Assembly (NCBI GenBank): GCA_947623455.1
Contig: OX392528.1
Span: forward strand, 49,184,322-49,248,321
Length of the DNA: 64,000 nucleotides
Reading direction: 5' to 3'
Origin: Mimachlamys varia
Lineage: Eukaryota; Mollusca; Bivalvia; Pectinida; Pectinidae
Positions 49,701-62,900 of this stretch are shown in pieces. Made by a program: the position numbers and the translations under genes. Under the pieces are notes generated by a model. It did no database searches and was not told where the DNA came from. It saw only the letters and a program-made list of their open reading frames with translations. Each line of letters starts with the position of its first letter. Position 1 is the first letter of the stretch.

Positions 49701-50202
49701 GGCAATAACTACTTGTATTACCAATTATCTAATGAGTGGAAAGCGGTCTATTATACATAAACTGTAATGCCTGAAAAATAACGTAGGTACGTTGTACCAG
49801 TAACGGTCGATGTTTAACATCTAGTAATATGTCGTAATTAAATCTAATAGTACATCTTACATGTATTATAAACAATCAGTGATAAACTTGAGTATAACAA
49901 ATACACTGGATTTTTTTGTGAATTTTACTCAATTCAAAAGCTGCTATATGATCAACTTTAAAGTGGATGTATATGTTTACTTTAGCTGTTACGATATTTA
50001 AATGCTTTTTTGATGAGATTAATTTGGTATTTGTCCATGAGATTATGCAACATTTGGCAATCGGTACAATGTCTAAAAAAAATCACAAGGTTGCAACATG
50101 TTTGGTATAAATATCGACTACAATTTCAAAACAAACAAGCAGAAAGCAATAATTAAAGTCAGCTTACTTGATACTGTCTGGCCAAGGTCACCCTCTACAT
50201 TA
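46771..50202. other. Intergenic, no gene assigned
   Basis: Contains the 20-bp repeat at 47692. A 132-codon frame at 49196-49594 has no recognised domain and low-complexity AT-rich surroundings. The rest shows nothing supportable. Confidence 0.45.
47692..47752. repeat. 20-bp tandem repeat, 3 units
   Basis: Three copies of ACGACCATAATAGTTCCTTT, preceded by the partly matching GACCAGTATG. Confidence 0.9.
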
Positions 50203-50502
50203 TATATCCAGGGTTTACACTCACCTACGCTCTCTAGACCCCTGGAATATGTAATGGCAAAGCTGAACCACGCTCAGGTAAACACAAATCCTGACCAAAC
50301 GCTAGGCTGATGCTTGTCTTTTTAAGATTACAAAGGAGACACAACCGACTTCAAAGCTTGTCAATTTTTGCCGATATCCTTTTGGTGTACATCAAAGGGC
50401 CTTATTGTCTCATCAACAAGGTGGCGCACATGGAGCATTCAGTTTGATCATGATATATTCCAGGGGTGTAGAGAGCGTAGGTGAGCGTAACCCCTGGATA
50501 TC
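50203..50502. mobile_element. Inverted-repeat element with ~46-bp arms
   Basis: The left arm (about 50203-50250) has CTCACCTACGCTCTCTAGAC and CCCTGGAATAT. The right arm (about 50455-50502) has ATATTCCAGGGG and AGAGAGCGTAGGTGAG. The arms are complementary except for about four positions, around a ~205-bp spacer. It is a MITE-like element without coding capacity. Confidence 0.8.
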
Positions 50503-53500
50503 AAGGATGACCCAAGGTGTACTGGCATACAAATTTTGATGGGTAGTATGTTTTGGACAGGTTATACATGTATCTAGCACAATATTCAATTAGAATTTAG
50601 GTCAAAATGTCAAAATGTAGGTCGTGGGTCAAAGTCACAAACTGAAATTCGCATTGAAAAGTAGTATTCGTCTGAACCTTAGAGTGGTCAATCATATAAA
50701 TCGCATTCCAGGGCAAAATATTCACAAATATACCATACCAAAACAAAATCACAATCACAGAGTTTTCTGAGGCAGACTTGAAAAAAGTTTATAACATTGA
50801 ACAAGTTTATAACACAATAGAAACACAACTTCAAGGGATTATCAATTTCAGCAACAACAGGCTTCAGATAGTCATTTTAACCATATCCTTATTTTGATAT
50901 TCTTTCTATAATATCCGTATTTGAAGATTTATAACTTACATTGGTTCTGCTTCATGAGAGTGAAACTGCATAAGCAAATCATTTGGTTTTATGCTGTTGC
51001 AGATATGGTACTTTTAAGTATACCGGTCAAAGAAACATCTTTTTATCAAACTTTATATAATAACATGAACCTTTATCAAAAGTCAGTCTTTTTTATCTTC
51101 ACAGTGATGCTTATTATATATACAATATCGAAATCCATGTTACATACAAATTGTATACAAAATACACTACCATAGCTAGGGTGAAGAACAGGAAAATTAC
51201 AGCAAAGGGGATTTCAAATGGGGTAAAATCCCAACACTTTTGCACAAACTGGTAAATCCAGGGGGTGAAATATACCTCGAGTATTTTGCTTTCATTCCAA
51301 ACACCAGAACTTGGTTTGAAACCACAGATACGTGATGGAATTTCTATATCGCAGCACTTCCGTTATTCCGATTTTATGACATCATTTATTTATACTGTCA
51401 CGCTGTGACATCAGTACATGGAAAAGAGGTGAAAGGTATACGTTTCTAATATCCCATTCTAACCCTGGATTATTCTGCTATTCATGTTCTGGAATAAGAG
51501 TAAACATCTTACATTTTCAACAAATAAAAACACACATTTATACTTTTATATAGGATCACATTGGGTTTCTCACAAAAAGCTTGAACAATATATCTTTACC
51601 ACAACAGAAATCACATAATTCTGTATCATCTATATCACCTATAGCACTTTGAGAAAAATGTTTTTTTTTTTGTTACATGCACACATCTGGAACCAATTTT
51701 TGGAGTTTTGAATTTCATTTCATAGCGTGGATTACCTTTATCCACAAATTCCACAAGGTAAACATACCGTTTCTGCAGTTCTATGTACCCATGACATAGT
51801 AAAGTGTAGTTCAGGAATTCGAAAACCACCAAATCTGGGCCTCACAAAGGATCTGATAGAAGAGTATATCTGTGCCAACAAATTACTAATGTCCGGTTAA
51901 CGTTGTTGGTCATTTTCTGTACATAAAATCTATTTAAATGTTTGTCATAGAGGTAACCCAAATAAAACATACTGGCAGGCATTTAATATATGTATGTAGC
52001 AGTAGCTGTGTCGAAAATCAGTACTAAAATAAGAGGGAAGCAAAGTGGAGAGGGGTATTGATAGAAGAACACTGTTGATTATTGGGTCCAATATGTTTTG
52101 TCTGTACTTTTTTCCACAAATTTCTATGACATTACCAATCTTGAAACATTTTGTGTCTCTTTGTCTAGTTCATCAAAGGTCTGGACATTATTTTATGAAC
52201 TTATGTACCGAACAATAAAAGTCACTCTACAAACAACATTTCCAAATTAAGAAAATCCCAAAAATATTTAAAATCTAACTTTTTTCAAAGAAAACCATTC
52301 ACAAACTTCAACAGGTCTAGAAGTGTCTTAAGTAACAGTAGTATACTGGTATGATATTATCACATTCTAAATATAGAGTATTCTAGATATATCTAATATG
52401 TTTATTTAAACTCTGTTTATCTAATTGTACAAACACAAGCATGATATCTACAACTACACAGCCGTGGTACGTGTGGCTGCAGATTTCCTTCAGTGTAACT
52501 ATAGGTCATCAGTGTTTATCACAAGACTTGGTAATGCAGCGTAGGTCAACCTGAATATCATTTGTTGACACCTGTCTGCTATCACAAGTATCTTTGCTTC
52601 AGAAGCTGGACATCTGTTCTGTCATCACATATAACTTTGAAGTTTCCATCCACACTAATAACCATTTAAATGATCGTATTAACAGATCCAATCACAACAG
52701 GCTTAATGTTTAGTAATAGGACAATACATATATAGTCATTATAAGTTTTGTTTGTCATAAACTAGATGTCAACATTTACTAAATGTACATTATAAACTAA
52801 CATTCACAAGATTATTAAGCTTTCCTAATCAATTACTCTGTTCTTTTTTTTTTAACATTTAAAGTTTAGAACATTAATAAAATCAATAATTAATTAACAA
52901 AAAAAAAACACATTTATTATGCGAATTGAAATTCACAAATTTGGGCAGAAGAAAAAATACATGTGAAACATCTGTAAACCCAAAATTATGAAGAAGGGAG
53001 ATAACTCGTTGTGAAATGCTTGCCATTCGTTTGTCAGACTTTACTGCAAGCTTGGTGCTAATGAAAACTCTGTTTTTTTTACACAAATATTATGTTGCCT
53101 AGTTTTTTAACTGAACAATTTGGACATTTGAAATATTTTTGCGAAACAATTTTTTTACTATTTTATCTGATCACGTTACTGTTGACAAAATGTAAAAAAA
53201 AAACAAGAAACAAATCTTGGAAAGTCACAGGACATACTGTGTGTTAACCTATTCCAATAAAAAGATGTTTCCTTGCTGATAGGTTAGCATGCCATCAGTT
53301 GTATATGGGCTCATTTTGGTGGATATCAATGTGCTAAGTTTGTTTCCTTCAAAATAGTCAACATGTAAACAAATAGCCCACAACAAATAATCTTCAGACA
53401 TTTAATTACAAAAATCTGACTTTATGACCTCTTTGTGATGTCAAAACTCCTAAACCAGTTTTCAAATTAATTTTGAAATCCCCTATTTGGGGAATTTCTT

Positions 53501-53789
53501 TATAGCCCTAGTCCTTACTAGATGGCATAGGTTTTCAGTTTTAATTTTGTGTACCACCAAAGCATGAACATTTGAGTTAAGTACAGACGTTAACCTTTGT
53601 TTTCTTTGAGATTCCATCAATCAATCCATTTATATTTTTTTTCAATTTTGCTACTGATTTTCTCACTTTATTCACAAATTTTGAGTGAAAACATAAACAA
53701 ACTTTTTCCACTTCCAGTACCTACCTACAGATTTGAAATTATGGCGGTTCAACATCATCCTTCAACCTCATCACCAATATAGAAAATGG
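50503..53789. other. Intergenic downstream of MEMO1
   Basis: AT-rich sequence with short T and A runs. No frame, repeat family or RNA gene could be supported. Confidence 0.5.
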
Positions 53790-53795
53790 TTTATT
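53790..53795 (-). terminator. Candidate polyadenylation signal of MEMO1
   Basis: AATAAA on the minus strand about 195 bases after the MEMO1 stop codon. It is the nearest clear signal. Confidence 0.45.
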
Positions 53796-53988
53796 TTCTC
53801 AAATAAATGCAAAACTTTTCTGATAAGTCTAGACTGTTATGTGTTTGAAAAAGTCATACGAACAAAATTTCTTGCCAAAATTAGCACAAATACACATCAT
53901 ATCTAGCTATTAACTTGATTTATATATCATCATCCTCGCACATCGCAAACGCTCTCTTCAAATCCAGCTACATCTTTTTAGTCAGACA

Positions 53989-56900
53989 TTAATGATGATT
54001 TGAATCCTGTATAACCAGAGCACCAGAGGCGTAACTAACGGACGAATCTCTCATGGTTTTACACTTGCTCGACTGCTCGTACTTGACGAACTTGAAAGAC
54101 ATTTTAAATCCATTTCCATTCCTTTGAATAGTATTCATAGCCTGAAATGAAAAAAAAAATAATAATGAAAAAATATAATTGAAACATTAAGTTTTAAAGC
54201 ATAACAGCAATTAATAGTTATAGATGTACACCACACGACTTGTCCCATCACACTTCCATTTTTCTCTACATGCTGTTACCTCCCCTTAACTTTAAATTTG
54301 ATGTGCAGCACATGTACATGTATATTATGTTTTAAAATTCCCAACACATTTGTTAATTTTGTTCCTCTTCATTATGTTTTCATAAAAGTTCCAGTTAATA
54401 TGACTTTCTATTCCATCATAAATTACTGGAGTAGGAAATTGCATATTTCAAAGGTCACCCAACCTTGGATATTTTGCCTATTGAAAGGTATTGTCATTAC
54501 ACAGTCATAAATACTCCACAATTTATCTTTATGGATCCTTTTCAATTGTATCCCTTAAAGCAATGGGTCCCACAATATTAAATTTAACTCTTTCCAGAAT
54601 TTCTGTGAGTCCCATCATAATTTTATGAGTACAGGACTTGAAACTTTTGCGTTGATTGTTCACTGTTTACAATTCAAGATGCATCACAATATACATTTTC
54701 AGGGCCAAGTCGCTCTGGAAACAATCTCACACATTTTGTACATTGTTTGTGAAAACGATGAAATTTTGATCTAACGTATCGTTAAACTGATGCATCTTAC
54801 TGAAAAAATCAGAAAAAAATTGTCTAGAAACTATCTTTTTTTTTTGGAAAATGAAATGGGCATCCTTTATGACAAAGTTGTCAGACCTTGAGACTTACAT
54901 TTAGTAGCACACCTATGGGGAACCGCCCACATATAGTGTTCTGGTATTTCTTTAGATAGTCAGTGAACTTTGCAGCATCCATCTTTTCTATGACCTCCAT
55001 ACCCTGAAATAACAATATGTTTCAATGAACACTCAAAGTACAAACCTTGCAAAGCATCACTTTTTAGTTGTATGCTATTTTGACTATTAAAGGGCTTTCA
55101 CAGCCACATGAATGGGAAACTGCGGCAATTCTGTCAAGAAAAATATATATGTTGATGTTTTCAATGAGCGTAGACAAATAATTTTGTTAGCCACTTTTTT
55201 TTTGTAAACCACTGTAAAAATTAAATCTGTAATGTTACTGTAACATGAAGCAAAAGTGTGTTTTGCATGAAATATCAGCGATGATTATAATTCACAATAA
55301 TGTGATACCATCGTTTGGCTATCAAAATGAGTTTGTTGTTGGTACTTAAGTTGCCTTGGCCACACATGTAACTGTCTTGCACACAGAGCCAAATAAAATT
55401 AATCCTTTACAAAATGTCTTTCACTTCGTATGAAGGTTCCTTTTAGTCCTATTTTTCATAATGTATGTGACCTTTACATTACTTTTGGATTGTAAAAAGT
55501 TAGTTTTTTTGCTTTACATCCTCTAAAACAGTTACTGTCATTTTTAAAGGTGCCAGATTTTGGTAGTGGAGAAAAACCACTGATCTACAATGTACCTACA
55601 GGCAGAGCCTTATACATTGTTACTGCCCCATGAAGGCCTTGGTTCTGTGACCCAGTGGTGGAGGGCTCATCACCGAAAATCCCATGCGACAGTATATATA
55701 TATATATATGTGTCCCATGGGAAAATCTCGTTCTCCCAAATAGAAGTCTATTCAGAGATTTCGACCAATCAGAATGGTCGTTTCTCGTCGTATTTGGCAA
55801 GATCATTTTACCTTGGTATATTTCTGTAGGTATGCGGCGATATTAATGTCTTGTAGGACTTACTGTCCCTTATGTTGTTCAAACATAACCCACATTGTTT
55901 TCTTGGCAGGCCATGTCGCCGCCATGTTGGTTTGTATTGTAAAGCTACAAACGGGATATCCCTGCTGGATGTAGCAACCGGATGAATGAAGTAATATGAT
56001 TGGCTACTATTTTTAGTATGTAAATGAGATTATCCATCTGACACAAACTTAAGAAGCAGTGTCATTTGGGTTTTCAATGATGTAAAGGGATATACAATAT
56101 GATCATAGAAAGCCAGACGCTTAAATCACTTACAATTATTATTGCAATGCATTATGAAACAATAGAAGCTAATTCTAAATGCTTACCATACTATCTAAGG
56201 CCTTGATGGATTCCCAAATTTCCCCATGTTGCTGGTCATATGAAACAAAATGGAACCTCTGCCCTGCAAATGTAAATTATAAGCAACCTAGAAACATGTA
56301 TTTATCAATGTTCAATCTGATTCAATTATTAAGCATTTTTTTGTCATTGTTATCAATTACAATATTAATTTTTCAATAAAAAGCTGTTTAGAACTTGAAC
56401 ACTTCATACAGATAATCATAAGTGCCACTTTAATATTATCAATCACAGTCACGTAATGTCAACAGAAAACTGACGTCATGGGGCGATGGATTTTTCTTTT
56501 TTGCCTGTAAACATATAACCTATATACACGTATGTAGAAAACATAACATTAAAGGCCTAATATATGTAACTTCAGGAAATTTTTCGAGATTCTGAAAAAT
56601 TATGAAAAAAAATTCAGTTGATAACCATGCAAAAATAAGCCTAACATGAAGTAAACCTGAGTGGTAACTAACAAGAAACTCTTGACAGAAAAATCAAAAG
56701 AATTGAAAATAATTCAACAACAAGCCGCAGGTAGAGGACACTTCCAAATGGACGTGTGATTATATAAATACCGTGTTTCAACTGCTGCTGTACCGTTAAC
56801 CTCGTAAGAATTCATCTTGAATATTGCTGATATCAGTTAATCTTAATTAAATCTATAAATATAATAAGTTATTAAGCTTGATTTTCGCTTCAAGTTTTGC

Positions 56901-59900
56901 CGAAAGTTACGTATATTAGGCCTTTAATAGACTGTTATATCTATCAACGATGACGATTTTTGTAAAATCAAAGAATGCTTACGACAGTAATATAGTTTTG
57001 TTGTTCATTACATAAATATGTTACAATTATCACACACAAGCAGTGCACGCTGTTCCTAAAGTTACTGTTTATTTCTCTTCAGTGTTTCACAAAAGTACTG
57101 AAATAAAATACCGTACATAACAAGTATTTACCCCAATGACAAAAGTCTGAAGATATCACAAAGAAATTGCTTGGATCTGCCAGATATCTGCTGAACAGGG
57201 CCCCATATTCCTGTTCTTTCTCCGTTGTCAGGGATCCAACAAGAACTGGAATGATAGTGAACTGACCTTGGCGTCTGAAAACACAAATTAAAATCTTTTG
57301 TTTATCTGTCATTTTTCTGATGAAATGTATAGCACAACAACTCTGATGAAAGTCATTTAAGTCTGCAAATTACTTGATTCAAATTTCTCAGCTATTTAAC
57401 AAAATATCACTATGAAGTATATATTGCAAGTTCCAAACCAAATTAAAAACCGACTGGTCTCTTTATTAAGCTATTACGTCACCAACAAGTTCAAAATCAA
57501 CCGGTTCTTTTGTCAAGCTATCACCAAAAACTGCAAGTTCAAAACTAACTGGTCACTTTTTCAAGCTGTAACCAAGTTTAAAACCAACAGGTTCTTTAGT
57601 CAAGCTATCATCAAGTTCAAAATAAGCTGGCCTGGCCCTTTTCAAGCTATGAACAAGTTCAAAACTAACTGGTTCCTTTTTTGAAGTTATGACAGCTTCA
57701 AAACCGACTGGTCACTTTGTTTAGCTATGACCAAGTTCCAAACCAACTTGCATGGTCGCTTTTTCAAGCTATGACCAAGTTCAAAACCAACTGGTCCCGT
57801 TTTCAAGCTATATATGACTGAGTGAGCAATTTGAATTGTTTACTAAACACATGATACAAAGGTGTAATGAATTTGTCCTTCAATCTGGGATGTTCTGTCT
57901 ATGGGCCTGTATATTAGGATGCTGAAACCAAGATGACATTATTAGCACCCTTACACTACCACGTAACCTGTTATTTTTCAGATGTACACAATATAAATAT
58001 GGTTTATGCTGTACATGACAATTTTGTTTTGATTCAAAAGCAGCTTTTTAATTAGTACTCACGCTTCCATTACTTTGGCTATGTAAGGTAAATGCATTTC
58101 TATACTGTGTTCATCTTCATCTGTTGAAATCTTCATAGTTTCAAATTTTCCAGTAGCATTTAATTCTTGGTTAACTGCAAGACACACATATGAAAACAAT
58201 TACAATGTAAAAATGTAGTTGTACATGTTCTGACCTTTAAAGCAAGCCTGCCCAGGAGATTTGTTCATACACAGATTTAAGTAATATGAGTTCACACAAT
58301 TATTACTTACAACTTACATGTACATGGGTGAAAGTAAAAAAAATCCTGAAAAACTGAAAATAAATTAAAATAAGAAAAAGCTGAAAAACGGGAAATAAAA
58401 TCAAATCTATTGACCATCAACGTGTCAAAAAACGGAATTCCGTCACAAAACGGAAAACTATCACCCATGCATGTAGGTCTCTTTTATTTAGAATTTTAGA
58501 TTATCATCTTTTTTTTTCAAAAAGTTTTATTCTGGCATTTAATGGTTGTTAAATTTTCCACTGGGATAAAAAAACAAATGCTGAAATATGTGTGTCTTTA
58601 ATAAATGTTACAAAATTACTTCTTACTTTGTTGATCCACTGTGAGATCGTACAGAGGGGTTGAATAAAGCTCTGTGGCGGTCAGCGCACATCCGGACAGA
58701 CGCACATGATGGGATGGCCCGAGAATAAACACACGACGTCTAAAACATTAAGAATCATAAAACATAATGCTTTTTAATGTGTCAGTGGTAAATGTTGCTA
58801 AATTTTACATAAAATTTCACATTAAACTCTTACATCAATTTACATCATAATTACAAGGTGTATCCGGTTTATCACGCTTCTATGCATGGATACAAGATCA
58901 CTTTTACATTAAAGAGAAATGTGTTTTACAGGTAAAGAAACAAATACACAAGTTTATATAATCCAAGAAATTTAATAAATTAATCATTCCAAATTATTGT
59001 ATTAACAGACATCTTAGTTTTACAATTGGTACTTGCAACAAGTGTTGACAAGCAACACATATTTATATACTACATAATAATAAGGCTATCTAAGTTGCTT
59101 AGAATAATGGCTTTAATTATCACTAACATGTGCGTTTGCAATTGTTTGCATTGTTCTTTAAAAGGAATCGCCAAAAAACTCTAATTTTAATATAAAATTG
59201 GCACCACAATAGTAAGTCGTTGCAATTTGAGCTTTTGATCTAAAAGAAAAGTGATTTAGTTTATTGTTTGTTGTTTTCAGTTAATATATATTCATATATA
59301 GATCAAGAATCTACAATCAGAATGTAAATATAGAAATACTTACACACGGGAGGGATCCACCTGTTTGTAAGCATGGGCACCACATGCTCCGCAGTAGTAG
59401 TAACCAGCATGGCTACAATTACAAACACTTAAGTCACGCTATAGTTTAACAACAATGAACTGGTATGACAGTATTAAACTTCCTGAAGATGAGTCTATCC
59501 AAGGAAAACAGTAACTGTCATATAAAAAAAAAATCAAAGTTTTTATATATACCATTTTATCACAACCTAAAAGTAGTCTCAAAGTGGTTCACAAATTATG
59601 ATCCATGGTTTTAGGGCCTTTAATTAGCAACCAGCCAATATTGTTCTCAACCAGAGGGTTTTTATAAACTAAAAATCTCCTCCACATTCAAACCTGAAAC
59701 TTCATAATGAACTATTTCCACCTTTATACTGTGATGAGATCATCATGATTATTTTGATAATTTGATGTCTTGATTTAGTATGATGATGATGTTAGTGTGT
59801 GTGAGTGAGTGTGAAAGTTGTTTTATGTCTTCTATGTATTTCATATAAAATTTTCAAAAATGTATTCACTTCTCCTAAAATTCTTCTCCTAAATCCTTCT

Positions 59901-62900
59901 CTAAATGTACACTTCTCCTAAATTGAGGCAATTGCTGAAATTGAGCTCTGAATGGGCAAACCATGATAGCTCTGTCAAGCTTCTATTTGCTTACATTTTG
60001 TGCCATTGATACAGTTACAAGGAAACAAGGCTTAAAGCTTCTAGCTAGATTACTGCAGTGAACCAACTTATTTTTGTGTGTGCTTAATTAATTTTCGCAT
60101 TTTTCACAGTTAACTAAATATCGCGAAAATTAATCACCGTGAAATACTTTCTATCAGTGGCATGTACTGTAAACATACTTAATTTGGCGCAATCAAAATT
60201 TAGCGCATTTTTACTGTTTGTCATATTAGCGCAATGATAAATTCGCGCATCAGTGAAAATAACTATATAAGCAGTATATTAAAACTCCAATTAGCGTAAT
60301 CATATTTTAGCGCAAAACTTTTAACGCGAAAAGCGCTAAAATAAGATTACCGCGAAAATGTGTACGTTTACAGTATGCCAACTGTAGGAGTACTATATAC
60401 TGTACCGTACATAGGACTTACAACCATATTTATCGGGAAATTGAATTGTTGCGTAAAAGTCTTTTCATATGAAAACACGAAATTAAGTCGCTGCAAAAAT
60501 AAGTTGGTTTACAGAAATTAGACTGTTCCGTGCATTGATATTCTACTTACGGAGCAATAATGGCCCGGGCGGGTGCTTGGCATACAGGAGCCTTCGACAG
60601 CCATTTTGTGAGTTGAGAGTTCAATTCTCCAGCTGTAAATGAAAGATACCAGATGAGCAGCATACATATACTACATTATGCAACTATAGGTATAGATCAA
60701 CCAGTTATGGACTCTTTAAACATTGCAAAATTTCAGCACTGCCCATCCAATGGAATAATCATTTATAGCCGAGAAACAAGACTGAAACGAGTGGAGAAAA
60801 GTATTTACTCAAATTTGATGACCATGTCATACATTTGTAAAAAAAAACTCTAGACAATTAGCTGTCCTTAAAGAGAACTGGAAAGTTTTTAACTAAACAA
60901 GGTCGTATAATAATAATCAACTCTTTTATTCCCTCCAACTTTAATTACTGCCCTAAAGTATGGCTCTTTTGTAGCAACCACAGTACATCTAAGATAGAGA
61001 GAATACAAGGAAGACACGTCTTAAGATTTCTTCTTCTTAGGGGATAATGTCCCTCCTTCAAATTGAAGGGCATACGCTGTTAAGAAAAACAATTTTAAAA
61101 ATGATATATCAGTTTGTTTTTGTTTGGGTTTTAATTGTACATATGATGAAACTTTTTCCATAGAGTGGATTTTACTCTGTTACTGGAAAGTGTTAAACAT
61201 TGAACTGCATTCAGTTGGCATTCATAGGCTATATGAATGCCAAATGGTCAAAGGCATATTCAATGAGGTGCGCTAGCCCTTCATGTTGGATTTGCCTTTG
61301 ACCATTTGGCATTCATATAGCCTATGAATGCCAACTGAGAGCAGTTCAATTCTTATATTTATCATTTTTAGAATCTGCTCATGTCATAAAACAATCAATA
61401 ACACATTTTATTTCTCAGCATTTAGCTCAATAAATGTATTTGTCGCATATGCTTGTTCAATGAAAAGAACAGCCATCGCCCGGGGACGGTCAATGGTATC
61501 CAACGTTACAATTATGACGTCATAATAATGATGACGTCAACAATCGGTCATTGGCATTCATGGCCTGATGAATGCCAACTGAATTTGGTAGGGATATATA
61601 GTGGCAATGCCATTCAATGGTAAATATTCATAGATGAAGGGTATTAGCGAGCAGCTTTAAAAGACTTGGTAGTTTCAGAAGATATAATTTGCTGTGGGAG
61701 ACAATTCCATTGTGGAAAAGTGTAAGGATAGAAGGAATGTTTATAAGAGTCATTAGAGGATTGAATTGTTCCGAATGATTTATTTTTGTGTTGGCTAGAG
61801 CAAGTAAGGGACTGGAAAGGTATAAGAATATTTTGTGGATAGATGCAGGGTTTGCATTGGGTATTTTATAAATGGGTTCCTTTCCTAAAAAAATGGGGTC
61901 TTTCTGCATAGTTTAAAAGGGAATCCTGAAAATAAGTGGGGTCCTCTTCAATTTCGATGCTTGAGAAAGATATAGAGATGGCTTCAACCCAAACCCTGAG
62001 ATGGATACATATGTACATGGTTGTTACTGATGACCAAGAGTCTCCAGTAGAAGCAATCCTGGCAAATACAAACTCCAGCCTTTTACATGAAAGTCAGATA
62101 CAGCTGATTGCTAAGGAGACTTTTAAATTCTAGGAGGGAACACCAAGTGATTATCCCTCAAGTGAATTCTACAAGGTATGGATTGAGGTTGTTCCGTTAC
62201 GTGGCTTCACGCATACATGGAACAGCTTTCCCAATGACATACATAGGGCCGAGTACTACAGGTCTTTTGAGAGACTGATCCATATATGTGATGGACCTCT
62301 GTGCAGCTGCCCAGTCTGTTAGAAGTGTGCTTTGATTGTACTTTAATTATAAGTGCTCTAGACGCTTACAATCTTAACTTATGCCTGCTGTCTTATGTTT
62401 TTTAACTATAATTTGTATGTCAGAAATAATTCTGGCTCTTAAAACCTATGGGAGAATTTGAGGGATAATACGAGATTAGTGAAATTTCTTTGAGATTTTT
62501 CTTGATAAAGTAACACTATTTTAAAATTTTAATGAGATTTTCAGGAAAAATATGGGTAAAAATCCCAAAATTTTGCCCGAAGTGATCAATCCCTGGTATG
62601 GTTTTGACTTAAAGCTGCTGTCTGCCTGTGATTTTTTGTTTCACATAGTACTAGTACAGTGCTGTCATTTATTTTCTTTTGTGCTAATGTGTACAATGTC
62701 TTTTTTAGCATGTTCTTACTTATGTTGCACGCGTACGACTGTCATTTATTTTATATTAATTGTTTGCTTTTACTTTGTTTTGTCGGAATACAAGCTCTTC
62801 TGATCAGCTTATGTTGTATTGTTCTCAATATTCGACGCAAAATAAAGCTTCCGTATATAGTCCAAGGTAAAATACAGTGTCATCAATGCTGTCAATATTA

